Made by a program: the position numbers and the translations under genes. From contig OZ244818.1 of the NCBI GenBank assembly GCA_965220285.1, forward strand, positions 1,178,001 through 1,242,000: 64,000 nucleotides of DNA, given 5' to 3'. The notes under the pieces were generated by a model. That model was not told the DNA's origin and made no database searches. It saw nothing but the letters and a program-made list of their open reading frames with translations. This stretch comes from Bin5 sp009843665. GTDB lineage: Bacteria > Chloroflexota > Anaerolineae > Caldilineales > Caldilineaceae. Of this stretch, positions 36,781 through 43,949 are shown piece by piece (position 1 is the first letter of the stretch; every line of letters begins with the position of its first letter).

Positions 36781-37947
36781 ATGCCCCTGACGAGAGAGAC
36801 ATTGGAGCAGAGGGAAAGTCGGGATCTGGCCGCGTATGCGATGCGCAGCAGCGAAAGCCGCGGCCGGGTCTATCCGGCCGCCGAACACCCGTATCGCACC
36901 ATCTACCAGCGGGACCGCGACCGGATCGTCCACACGACCGCTTTTCGCCGTCTCCAGTACAAGACGCAGGTCTTCGTCTACAACGAAGGCGACAACTACC
37001 GCAACCGGCTCACCCACACGATTGAGGTAGCACAACTCGGGCGCACGCTGGCCCGGGCGCTGTCGTGCAATGAGGACCTGACCGAGGCGATCTGTCTGTC
37101 TCACGATCTGGGCCATTCTCCGTTCGGCCACCGGGGCGAATGGACCCTGGATGAGCTGATGCGGGACCACGGCGGCTATGACCACCAGAAACAGACTTAC
37201 CGAATCATCACCAAGCTGGAGAGGCGCTATGCCGATTTTCCGGGGTTCAACCTGACGTATGAGGTGCGTGAAGGGGTTGTCAAGCACGACACCGAACATG
37301 ACGTCGCCGACGCCAGGGACTACAACCCGGATGAGCGGGGCACGCTTGAGTGCCAGTTGAGCAATCTGGCCGACGAGATCGCCTACACCACGAGTGATGC
37401 CGATGACGGTCTGCGGGCCGGCATGCTGCCCCCGAAGGCGTTTCTGGAGCTCGGAATCAGCCGGCGCGTGCTCGACTCACTGGGCGAGACGGCGGCGTCT
37501 GTCGATTTGACGGAGCCGCTGGAACTCAACCGGTTCATTCGCCGGTTGGTGGACACCGAGATCAGCGACGTGATCCGGGCGACCGAGGCAAACATCGAGG
37601 CCTCGGGCGTGCAGGACCTGGCCGATCTGCGCGCGCAGGCGGACAATATGGCCGGCTATTCGGCAGAGGTGGAGGAAGAAAACCGCGAGCTGAGGCGTTT
37701 TTTGTATGATTACCTTTACAGGCACCATCGCGTGATGAGGATGCAGGCCAAGGCCGATTTAATCGTCCGATCGCTCTTTTCGTCATTTATCGACGAGCCG
37801 GCGCTGCTGCCACCGCAGACGCTGAGAATTATTACCGAACCCGGTCGAGATCTCCACCGCGTCGTCTGCGATCACATTGCCGGGATGACCGACCGTTACG
37901 CCATCTCCGAATACCGCCGCATGTATGACCCGGAATTGGCGGTCTGA
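36781..37947 (+). CDS. dgt: Deoxyguanosinetriphosphate triphosphohydrolase-like protein (HD domain)
   Basis: The 388-residue HD-superfamily enzyme would hydrolyse dNTPs to nucleoside and triphosphate. Visible motifs are FRRLQYKTQVF, RNRLTHTIEVAQLGRTLARA (first metal His), CLSHDLGHSPFGHRGE (the HD pair) and SNLADEIAYTTSDADDGL (second Asp). The start MPLTRETLEQRESRDLAAYA was chosen because GGAGG lies eight bases upstream and it begins the family similarity. A LexA-like box in its promoter suggests DNA-damage control of dNTP pools. Confidence 0.92.
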   Translation: MPLTRETLEQRESRDLAAYAMRSSESRGRVYPAAEHPYRTIYQRDRDRIVHTTAFRRLQYKTQVFVYNEGDNYRNRLTHTIEVAQLGRTLARALSCNEDLTEAICLSHDLGHSPFGHRGEWTLDELMRDHGGYDHQKQTYRIITKLERRYADFPGFNLTYEVREGVVKHDTEHDVADARDYNPDERGTLECQLSNLADEIAYTTSDADDGLRAGMLPPKAFLELGISRRVLDSLGETAASVDLTEPLELNRFIRRLVDTEISDVIRATEANIEASGVQDLADLRAQADNMAGYSAEVEEENRELRRFLYDYLYRHHRVMRMQAKADLIVRSLFSSFIDEPALLPPQTLRIITEPGRDLHRVVCDHIAGMTDRYAISEYRRMYDPELAV

Positions 37948-38241
37948 CCATCGTTGTACGTTTGTGCGTGTGTCCATCGGGCGGGCGCGCGGGTTCGCGA
38001 GGGGTTTATGTTGCCGTTCGTCGTTGCCGTTTACCGGCCTGGCCTTGATCCCCACGCGCGCAGATCTGCAGGCCCCGGGCCCGCCTCGCCGCGCGCGACG
38101 ACTCGACTGCCGCCGTCAGGCCTGGCACGTCTGTCAGTTCCTGCTTGAGCAAGGTATGCCAGGCCGCAACGACCGGTCAGTACAGAGAGGGGAAAGAGGC
38201 GTCGGCCAGAATGACGGACTTGGAACGAGAGGAACCTGACA

Positions 38242-39027
38242 ATGAGTAGAGAACCTAATCGTGATGAAATTTGTGCGCTAAAGTGGCTTGAGAATCAGTT
38301 CGAGAGAGGCACCGATATTCTTGATCGAACTGAAGGAGATAGCCCCCCGGATTTTGTGGTTGGAGGCTGTGTCGCCGTCGAAGTTCGGAGACTGAACTGG
38401 ATGATCGGGGAGAAAAAGGGTCTTGAAGAGATTGAACAGCCTTGCAGGAATACACTTAGGAAGGTATTGAAAATTGTCGGTCCTCCGCCAGGCGGGTATA
38501 GGGTGCAAGTAGACTGCGACTTCCCTTTTCCTCCACCAGATAAGGAGGTGGTTGAACGCGAAGTCGGGAGAGCTGTAAAAGGGTACTCTGAGAGTATGAG
38601 GGCTGCACTGGATTCAGGGCGTGCCCCGATGGCTGACCGTGAGGGATTGGCTTGCGGCATAGAGATAAAGTATTTACCATACGTTCCCCGTTCAGGACCT
38701 ACTGGCGACCCATCAATCAGCAAGTTTGAGTTGGTCAATTTTCATCTCGTCGTACCCGGTCACGGGTTGGTGGTCAGGGATTCGATTGCCAACATCAACC
38801 GCTGCATCAAAGACAAGAACAAAAAGAGCAAGAACAATTTTGACCGCTACCGGAAGTGGTGTCTTGTGCTGGTGGACAATACGATCATGGTGCCGCCGAG
38901 TCTGGACGAGGATGAGTGGGAACAGATTCGGAACGGCCTGGTAGGGACGGACCGTTGGTCGAGGATCGTTGTCATTGGTCCGAACCTGCGGCACTTCGAT
39001 CTGATCGCACAGTCTACACAAGACTGA
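38242..39027 (+). CDS. Hypothetical protein, possible PD-(D/E)xK-type fold
   Basis: I do not recognise the family of this 261-residue soluble protein. Near the N-terminus PPDFVVGGCVAVEVRRLNW has the spacing of a PD-(D/E)xK nuclease core (Asp, strand, Glu-x-Arg), though the Lys is Arg. The C-terminal half is rich in short strands (WCLVLVDNTIMVPP, RIVVIGPNL). It opens the accessory stretch that ends with the restriction locus. The nuclease reading is inference; a structural search would decide. The ~290 bases before it show no feature. Confidence 0.6.
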   Translation: MSREPNRDEICALKWLENQFERGTDILDRTEGDSPPDFVVGGCVAVEVRRLNWMIGEKKGLEEIEQPCRNTLRKVLKIVGPPPGGYRVQVDCDFPFPPPDKEVVEREVGRAVKGYSESMRAALDSGRAPMADREGLACGIEIKYLPYVPRSGPTGDPSISKFELVNFHLVVPGHGLVVRDSIANINRCIKDKNKKSKNNFDRYRKWCLVLVDNTIMVPPSLDEDEWEQIRNGLVGTDRWSRIVVIGPNLRHFDLIAQSTQD

Positions 39028-39121
39028 CCGCCCGCTCGCTTTGTCCATGCTTTGGCGATGCGTTTACACTTGGCTTTTGCACTGGAACAGCGGCGGTTCA
39101 CACATAAAGAATGGGGGCTGA

Positions 39122-39532
39122 ATGGAACAGGAAGATAGAGAGCAGAAAGATTACGTTCTGCTGAAAACATGGGAGCACGGCAATGAGCGGCTCCGACTCT
39201 TCGGTCGCGGGGAAAAGTGGCGGGCGCAATACGCAATGGGCGCTCGTGATGTCTATAGGGTCGGGGAGTACCGCTATCGCCTAGAGTTCAAGCCTCCCCA
39301 AAATCTGAGCAGAGAGTTAGAGGTTCAAGCGGTAGAGATGGATATGACCGAGACGGAGGCAGCGGCTTGGCTGGAGCAGCCGCTGCGGGGCTGGCGGGAG
39401 TTCAAGCGGGGGTGCTGGCTGGCGGCGGGCGCGACGGCATTCTTCGTCGTCGTGGTCCCGATAACGCTGACGGTCTTGTCGATCGTTATGGGCGCATCTC
39501 TGTTAAGTATCATGGAGTCTCTCGGCGGGTAG
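39122..39532 (+). CDS. Hypothetical membrane-anchored protein
   Basis: The 136-residue product has a polar N-terminal domain of about 95 residues with alternating charged strands (ERLRLFGRGEKWRAQYAMGA). One C-terminal hydrophobic helix (FFVVVVPITLTVLSIVMG) follows. No family recognised. Orientation is probably N-in, C-out. It lies 94 bases after the preceding orphan gene on the same strand. Confidence 0.55.
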   Translation: MEQEDREQKDYVLLKTWEHGNERLRLFGRGEKWRAQYAMGARDVYRVGEYRYRLEFKPPQNLSRELEVQAVEMDMTETEAAAWLEQPLRGWREFKRGCWLAAGATAFFVVVVPITLTVLSIVMGASLLSIMESLGG

Positions 39533-39655
39533 GAAGCAGCTCATGTAGATCCCAAATGAAACCAAGAGAGTGGGTAAAGGGTTGCCATGATGTGATAGGA
39601 CCATCTGACAGGCTCGAATTTCGATAGGAAAGAAGCGAAGACGCTTCGACCGGAA

Positions 39656-39871
39656 ATGGAAAAATGGGATCAGACGCTGGTCGATCTGCGTGTGTTGTCG
39701 GTGGAGGCCAAAGATGCACGCAGTTGTGAACGCTTTCCGGCACTGTATATGAGTACAGATAATTGGATGAATGCCTGTGTCTGGGCACGGGAAATCGGAC
39801 GCCCCAGGGAGACGGTCCTCAATTGGGTGCATGACTGCAGAAGGACTGCGCTAGGGCCAAGTCGACATTGA
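39656..39871 (+). CDS. Short hypothetical ORF (doubtful)
   Basis: This 71-codon frame (MEKWDQTLVDLRVLSVEAKD) sits directly before the next orphan gene and ends 19 bases before its GTG. The composition is plausible but no motif or good ribosome site supports it. It could be a remnant. Confidence 0.25.
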   Translation: MEKWDQTLVDLRVLSVEAKDARSCERFPALYMSTDNWMNACVWAREIGRPRETVLNWVHDCRRTALGPSRH

Positions 39872-39890
39872 GGACGGAAAAGAGCAGATC

Positions 39891-40694
39891 GTGAACCTTC
39901 TCTGCGAGTGGCGTAAATGGGACCCCGACAACTTCCCACACGTACTACACGTGGATGCCGATGTCTTGGAATGTGATAGCTGGAAGCCTGGGGTCGTCAA
40001 GTACGGAAGTTGGGAGAAAGCAACCGGAGCTGCGGACTTCTGCAAGTCAGGCGACAGGCGTCTCCACTTGGGACTCATTCCAGTCCCATTCATGGGAGAC
40101 ATGCTGAACGCTTCCATCTACATACTGATGATCAATCCGGGACTCGGGCCCGCCGACTACTTCGAGTACGAGGTTCCCAGCTTTCAGCAGGCACTTCGTG
40201 CCAACCTGCGACAGGAGCACAGACCCGGGGGCATTCCGTTTGTTTTCCTGGACCCCCAATTCGCCTGGCACGGTGGTTTCCGCTATTGGGACCAAAAGCT
40301 CAAGGGAGTCATCGAAGAGTTAGCCGCATCGAATTGTACGTCCTTGGCGGACGCGCGCGCAACGCTGGGGCGCAAGCTCGCAGTCGTCCAGCTTGTTCCC
40401 TATCACAGCGCCGTATTCGGACTAAATCCGAAGGCGCTAAAGCAGCTGCCCTCGGTGTGCCTGGCGCAGGACTTCGTCCGGCAGACGGTCTCTAAACGCG
40501 TAAGAGCACAGAAAGCAATTGTCGTCGCCGCTCGACAGGTGCAGATCTGGAATCCATATCTGCCGGATGACCTCGAAGAGAAACACGGAGTAATACGATA
40601 TAAGCCTGCGGAAGCGATAGGAGCGTCGTTAGGCCCGAATTCGAGAGGAGGTCGCGCGATTCTCCGCAAACTGGGAGTCGGCGCGGACAGTTGA
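39891..40694 (+). CDS. Hypothetical protein with an INPG motif
   Basis: This 267-residue soluble protein has ASIYILMINPGLGPADYFE and PFVFLDPQFAWHGGFRYW, a pattern I have seen in uncharacterised proteins of restriction and defence neighbourhoods. The INPG loop faintly resembles uracil-DNA-glycosylase-like folds (GxNPG), but the matching catalytic residues cannot be placed, so no activity is claimed. It starts with GTG; the frame is open only ten codons further upstream. Confidence 0.6.
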   Translation: MNLLCEWRKWDPDNFPHVLHVDADVLECDSWKPGVVKYGSWEKATGAADFCKSGDRRLHLGLIPVPFMGDMLNASIYILMINPGLGPADYFEYEVPSFQQALRANLRQEHRPGGIPFVFLDPQFAWHGGFRYWDQKLKGVIEELAASNCTSLADARATLGRKLAVVQLVPYHSAVFGLNPKALKQLPSVCLAQDFVRQTVSKRVRAQKAIVVAARQVQIWNPYLPDDLEEKHGVIRYKPAEAIGASLGPNSRGGRAILRKLGVGADS

Positions 40695-40940
40695 TGCAGG
40701 TCCAATGTGAAACCGCGACGATTCGCGTCTTCGTCAGATTGGTGGGACGGAAAGTACGGTCTTCGCTTGCGCAATGCGCGAATTCCAGGTTTCAGCTGGG
40801 ATCCGCATTAGTAGTCAGCTTTCAATTGGGGGATTTTATGCTTTAGTCACAGTGGAGTGGGAAATAGAAAAATGGGAACTACATACCTGTTTAGACGGAA
40901 GTGTTTGACCATCGTTCTGCCCCTCCCCAGGCTGGGTGAA

Positions 40941-41189
40941 TTACTCCATTGTACACCTTAGCTTGTGGTCCAGTTTTTGGGCCCACTTCAGAACTACACA
41001 ACGTCCGTAGAGCAGATCCGGAACGCCCGCTCTGTCGTAGAGCGCCTGAGAGATGATTGCTGGCGATAGTTCGAGGAGGGTTCTAAACCGTTTGACCGCT
41101 GGAAAGAAGGATGTGACGAACTGTACCAACTGGGACTCGTTGACGATTGTCTGAACAACGACTTCGGGGGGCAGATTGGGGCCGAGCAT
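40941..41189 (-). CDS. Short hypothetical protein (uncertain)
   Basis: From MLGPNLPPEVVVQTIVNESQ an 82-residue frame runs to KWAQKLDHKLRCTME with natural, mostly helical composition (FVTSFFPAVKRFRTLLELSP). A longer in-frame start lies in repeat DNA and is not credible. It is the only coding-like sequence in the 40.7-41.78 kb gap, and could be the tail of a degraded gene. Confidence 0.35.
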   Translation of the reverse strand: MLGPNLPPEVVVQTIVNESQLVQFVTSFFPAVKRFRTLLELSPAIISQALYDRAGVPDLLYGRCVVLKWAQKLDHKLRCTME

Positions 41190-41220
41190 CGAAGGGCGGC
41201 GCAGCTGCGCAGAGAAAATC

Positions 41221-41330
41221 CCATCCGTCCCCGGTGTCCTCCGCGCCCATCCGCGTTCCTCCGCGGACATAAGAGCAGTTCTCCGTGTCCCTCCGTGTTT
41301 TTCCGTGGACAAAAAAAGAGGTGTTCCCCG
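41221..41330. repeat. CCACGGA-type dispersed repeat (minus orientation)
   Basis: Read on the minus strand, the block repeats CCACGGAAAAACACGGAGGG and related GCGGAGGAACGCGG units. These are the sister family of the GCGAAG repeats. Confidence 0.6.
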
Positions 41331-41464
41331 CGGCCCCACGCGCACAGTTCGAACACTGGCATGAAACTGGTATGAAAACAAGCCAAATTGTCATATAAAA
41401 TACATGCGGAAAGTGTACACTGATAATGGGTGCATCCCAGATTTTTTGGGTGGTCGTTGTCTGA

Positions 41465-41500
41465 ATCAGGATTTTCAGGATTGATAGAGATTTTCAGGAT
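41465..41500. repeat. Short direct repeat (ATTTTCAGGATT)
   Basis: Three near-copies of GATTTTCAGGAT occur in 36 bases. No other feature is nearby. Confidence 0.5.
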
Positions 41501-41780
41501 GGCAGGCGATCGGTTGTTGTTTGTCGGACGAGTAATTCTGCGCGGGATGAATGGGCGGGCTGCAGGGAGACTGCAGTACGGGATGCACCCCCGGTAATCC
41601 GGCGGTCCCGCGACCGAGGCCAAATGCAAATGGAGGCAGTAGGGGGGCAACTCTGTCAGACTGCCCTCGCCAGAAAGGCCGGACTACGATCAAAGCCGGG
41701 AGAAGCCTGACCGCCGGGAATCGCGTGAACAAGAGCGGTCCCGCCTGCCGTGCGCATCATCAGGAGGAGGATGTGAAGCG

Positions 41781-42158
41781 ATGAATGAGCCTATCCGACC
41801 AGTAGTTTTCAACGTGATTACAATCGCGTCCTTGCTGATTGCCCTGGCCCAGTTGGTGCTGGTATTTCCAATGTACACGATGCCGGCAACTACTGAAGCC
41901 ATTCAGCTTCTTGGAGAGCTTGCCCAAGAGAGCGACGCAGTGGAAGAAACCTTGATCGAGCTTCTGGCGAACGATCTTGTGCGACGTAAGTGGCTTGGCA
42001 ACGGCATGATAGTCACTATGTGTATCGCCATTCTGGCCAATGTCATCGCCAACTATCTTGGCCGCGGAAGACAGCGCATGAACCAGGCCAGGATTCGCCA
42101 GCTGGAGGCCGATCTGCAGGCAATGCGATCATCGGCTGAGCAATCAAGGAGGTCGTAA
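41781..42158 (+). CDS. Small two-helix membrane protein, tandem paralogue A
   Basis: The 125-residue product starts MNEPIRPVVFNVITIASLLI and has two hydrophobic helices, the second in IVTMCIAILANVIANYLGRG. A charged extracytoplasmic or cytoplasmic loop lies between, and a basic coiled-coil-like tail (ARIRQLEADLQAMRSS) ends it. No known family. The following gene has the same architecture and recognisable sequence similarity. A ribosome-site-like GGAGGA precedes it. Confidence 0.65.
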   Translation: MNEPIRPVVFNVITIASLLIALAQLVLVFPMYTMPATTEAIQLLGELAQESDAVEETLIELLANDLVRRKWLGNGMIVTMCIAILANVIANYLGRGRQRMNQARIRQLEADLQAMRSSAEQSRRS

Positions 42159-42159
42159 A

Positions 42160-42516
42160 GTGAAGGGCAAATTTTTCCAACCCGTAGTGTTCAACCTGAT
42201 TACGATTGTGGCGATGTTGTTCTCACTCTTCCAGCTGGTGGCTGTGGCGAAAAGAGACGAAGTGGCGACGGCAAGGGCCGTTCAGCTCATTGAAGAGTTT
42301 GTCAAAGAGGGCGAAATCGAGGACGACGGGCTGGCCCTGCGTCTCGCTGACGAGTCACGCCAGATCGGCCTCTTCGAAGTCTATATTGTGGGCACGTTGC
42401 TGCTCGCGATTATGGCTAACTTTTTGGCGAACTATATCGGCAGAGGAAGGCACTATGAGAATACCGGAAGGATTCGTGAACTGGAGGCGGAAATGCGCGG
42501 ACTGCGAGGGGGTTAG
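42160..42516 (+). CDS. Small two-helix membrane protein, tandem paralogue B
   Basis: The 118-residue product shares QPVVFNLITIVAMLFSLFQL with the N-terminus of paralogue A, and AIMANFLANYIGRGRHYENT followed by IRELEAEMRGL with its C-terminus. It starts with GTG one base after the stop of A, with GGAGG overlapping A's last codons, so the two are co-translated. A hetero-oligomeric membrane complex is a reasonable inference. The 300 bases after it hold only a short inverted repeat. Confidence 0.65.
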   Translation: MKGKFFQPVVFNLITIVAMLFSLFQLVAVAKRDEVATARAVQLIEEFVKEGEIEDDGLALRLADESRQIGLFEVYIVGTLLLAIMANFLANYIGRGRHYENTGRIRELEAEMRGLRGG

Positions 42517-42819
42517 GGCTCGTTGACATTTTGTTTGAGCCAGATCGGTAGCGGAATGGGTTTGGTCAGAAAGTCATTGACGAGACTCTTGATAGTTGTG
42601 GGTTGACTTGGTGGTCTGTCGGGGTTGGGATTGTTGGGTCTAAAGAGGCAGGGGAACGCTGGAGGTTCCTTTCTAAAAGCCGTTAGCCGTCTTAGATTGG
42701 GGGCAGGTCACTGCCTTCAACTGATTCTTGTCTAATGCGGAATTTGCAGGGTGCCGTAAGTCTTCGCCATTTCTAAAGCTTTGGATTGCCCCTCTTCTGG
42801 CTTGGCAGTTGGCTCAATT

Positions 42820-43482
42820 ATAGGGTAGGCAGCAAGCGAGTTGCCTTTGGGCACTTTTCCTACAGCCCCCCTCCGAACCGTGCATGCGACTTTCACCGCA
42901 CACGGCTCTATAGTGTGTCATTCCATTTATTGCTCTTTCTGGATGACACCAAGTACAGGTTCGACTTTTTGCATTACGCATGTCTCTCTGTCTTTGTGTC
43001 TGACACACCTGCCTCCCTTCGCCATGTAAGAGGCTTTCCCTCTCTCGGACTACTATGGAGACTCCGTTGCCCTATGCCTCTCGGCACGTAGGCAATCACG
43101 GATTCCGTAACGAATCCCTGCAAAGTATCCCTTAGACTCCCCGTTTGTCTCCTTACCCTCGCTCTCTGCAAGTCGTTCCCCTTCGGCGGGTCGTTCTGAC
43201 AGTGTATATAATGTCGGCACCTTCAGGGCTTGGGTTTCATCCACTTTCCCAAGGGCGGCTAATTTTCGCCAACCGGAGACTGGGATTCAAGCAGTCTAGC
43301 CTTAGTCATAGGATACAGGTCTTGGCGGTCTGATGTTCATTGTGACTATCCCATCCTCCGCCTTTACCACCATGCGATTTTCCCTTCGCCCTTTCGAAGT
43401 CCGGTAGGGTGGTTGACCTACGGGGTGTCCCGCTCCCCGTGTCCACTTTGCGGACAGTGGATTCACTCGTAAACCGTCGCAC
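42820..43482 (-). mobile_element. ORF-less group II intron, bacterial CL-like type
   Basis: On the minus strand this 663-base element starts GTGCGACGG and ends CCTACCCTAT, matching the consensus GUGYG and AY ends. It aligns through most of its 5' half with the complete intron near 61 kb, including the CCGCCAAGACCTGT and CCTATGACTAAGGCTA blocks. Domain V is intact at 42875-42908 with a GAAA loop. Only ~40 bases of the reverse-transcriptase gene start remain before domain V. An internal ATACACT (43201-43207 complement) is complementary to the last seven 5'-exon bases, a good EBS1-IBS1 pair. It could splice and move only with a protein supplied in trans. Confidence 0.85.
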
Positions 43483-43726
43483 ATACACTTGAGTTCGTAG
43501 GTCGAGATTTGAGGCCAAGGCCATTCTTTCTCGCGACAGCTTTGATGGCCTGGGCTGCAACGTCGGCATCAGAATCGCTGGCGGCGGGGGCGTTATCTGA
43601 ACTGTGATAGGGGTGGGATTTGACGATTGGACGGGATTGCGGTTGTGCCGGTTCGGGGATGGATGGGGAGAGGAACAGATTGGTAGCCGCCGGGGGATAA
43701 TCGTCTACAGGAAGGAATGTGCGGGA
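43483..43726 (-). pseudogene. Degenerate open frame forming the 5' exon of the ORF-less intron
   Basis: Upstream of the intron an 81-codon frame (ending QAIKAVARKNGLGLKSRPTN then SSV) has coding-like composition but no start codon. Splicing would create its stop codon across the junction (T|AA). I cannot name a family. It may be the tail of the gene the intron originally entered. Confidence 0.25.
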
Positions 43727-43759
43727 CTAATGGAACTAGCGTATTTGGTACCTTGTGCG

Positions 43760-43787
43760 TTGTCCAGGACCTAAATTGGTCTATAAT
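43760..43787 (+). promoter_or_regulatory. Possible promoter of the hsd locus
   Basis: TTGTCC and TATAAT are spaced by 16 bases, about 160 bases before hsdR. The spacer contains a GACC-TAAATT-GGTC inverted repeat that could be an operator. Confidence 0.4.
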
Positions 43788-43949
43788 TGTCCTGCAGCCA
43801 TTCAGTCAGGTCTGTGATTTGGGTGGCTTTGAGCGACGACGTTCATCATGGTCGAAGATCCAGGCAAGGAGACATGCGACGGGGTTCTCTTGGGTTGGTA
43901 TCAGTGATTGCCCCGTACATGGAGCAGCACCAATTGCTGTTAGACAGAG

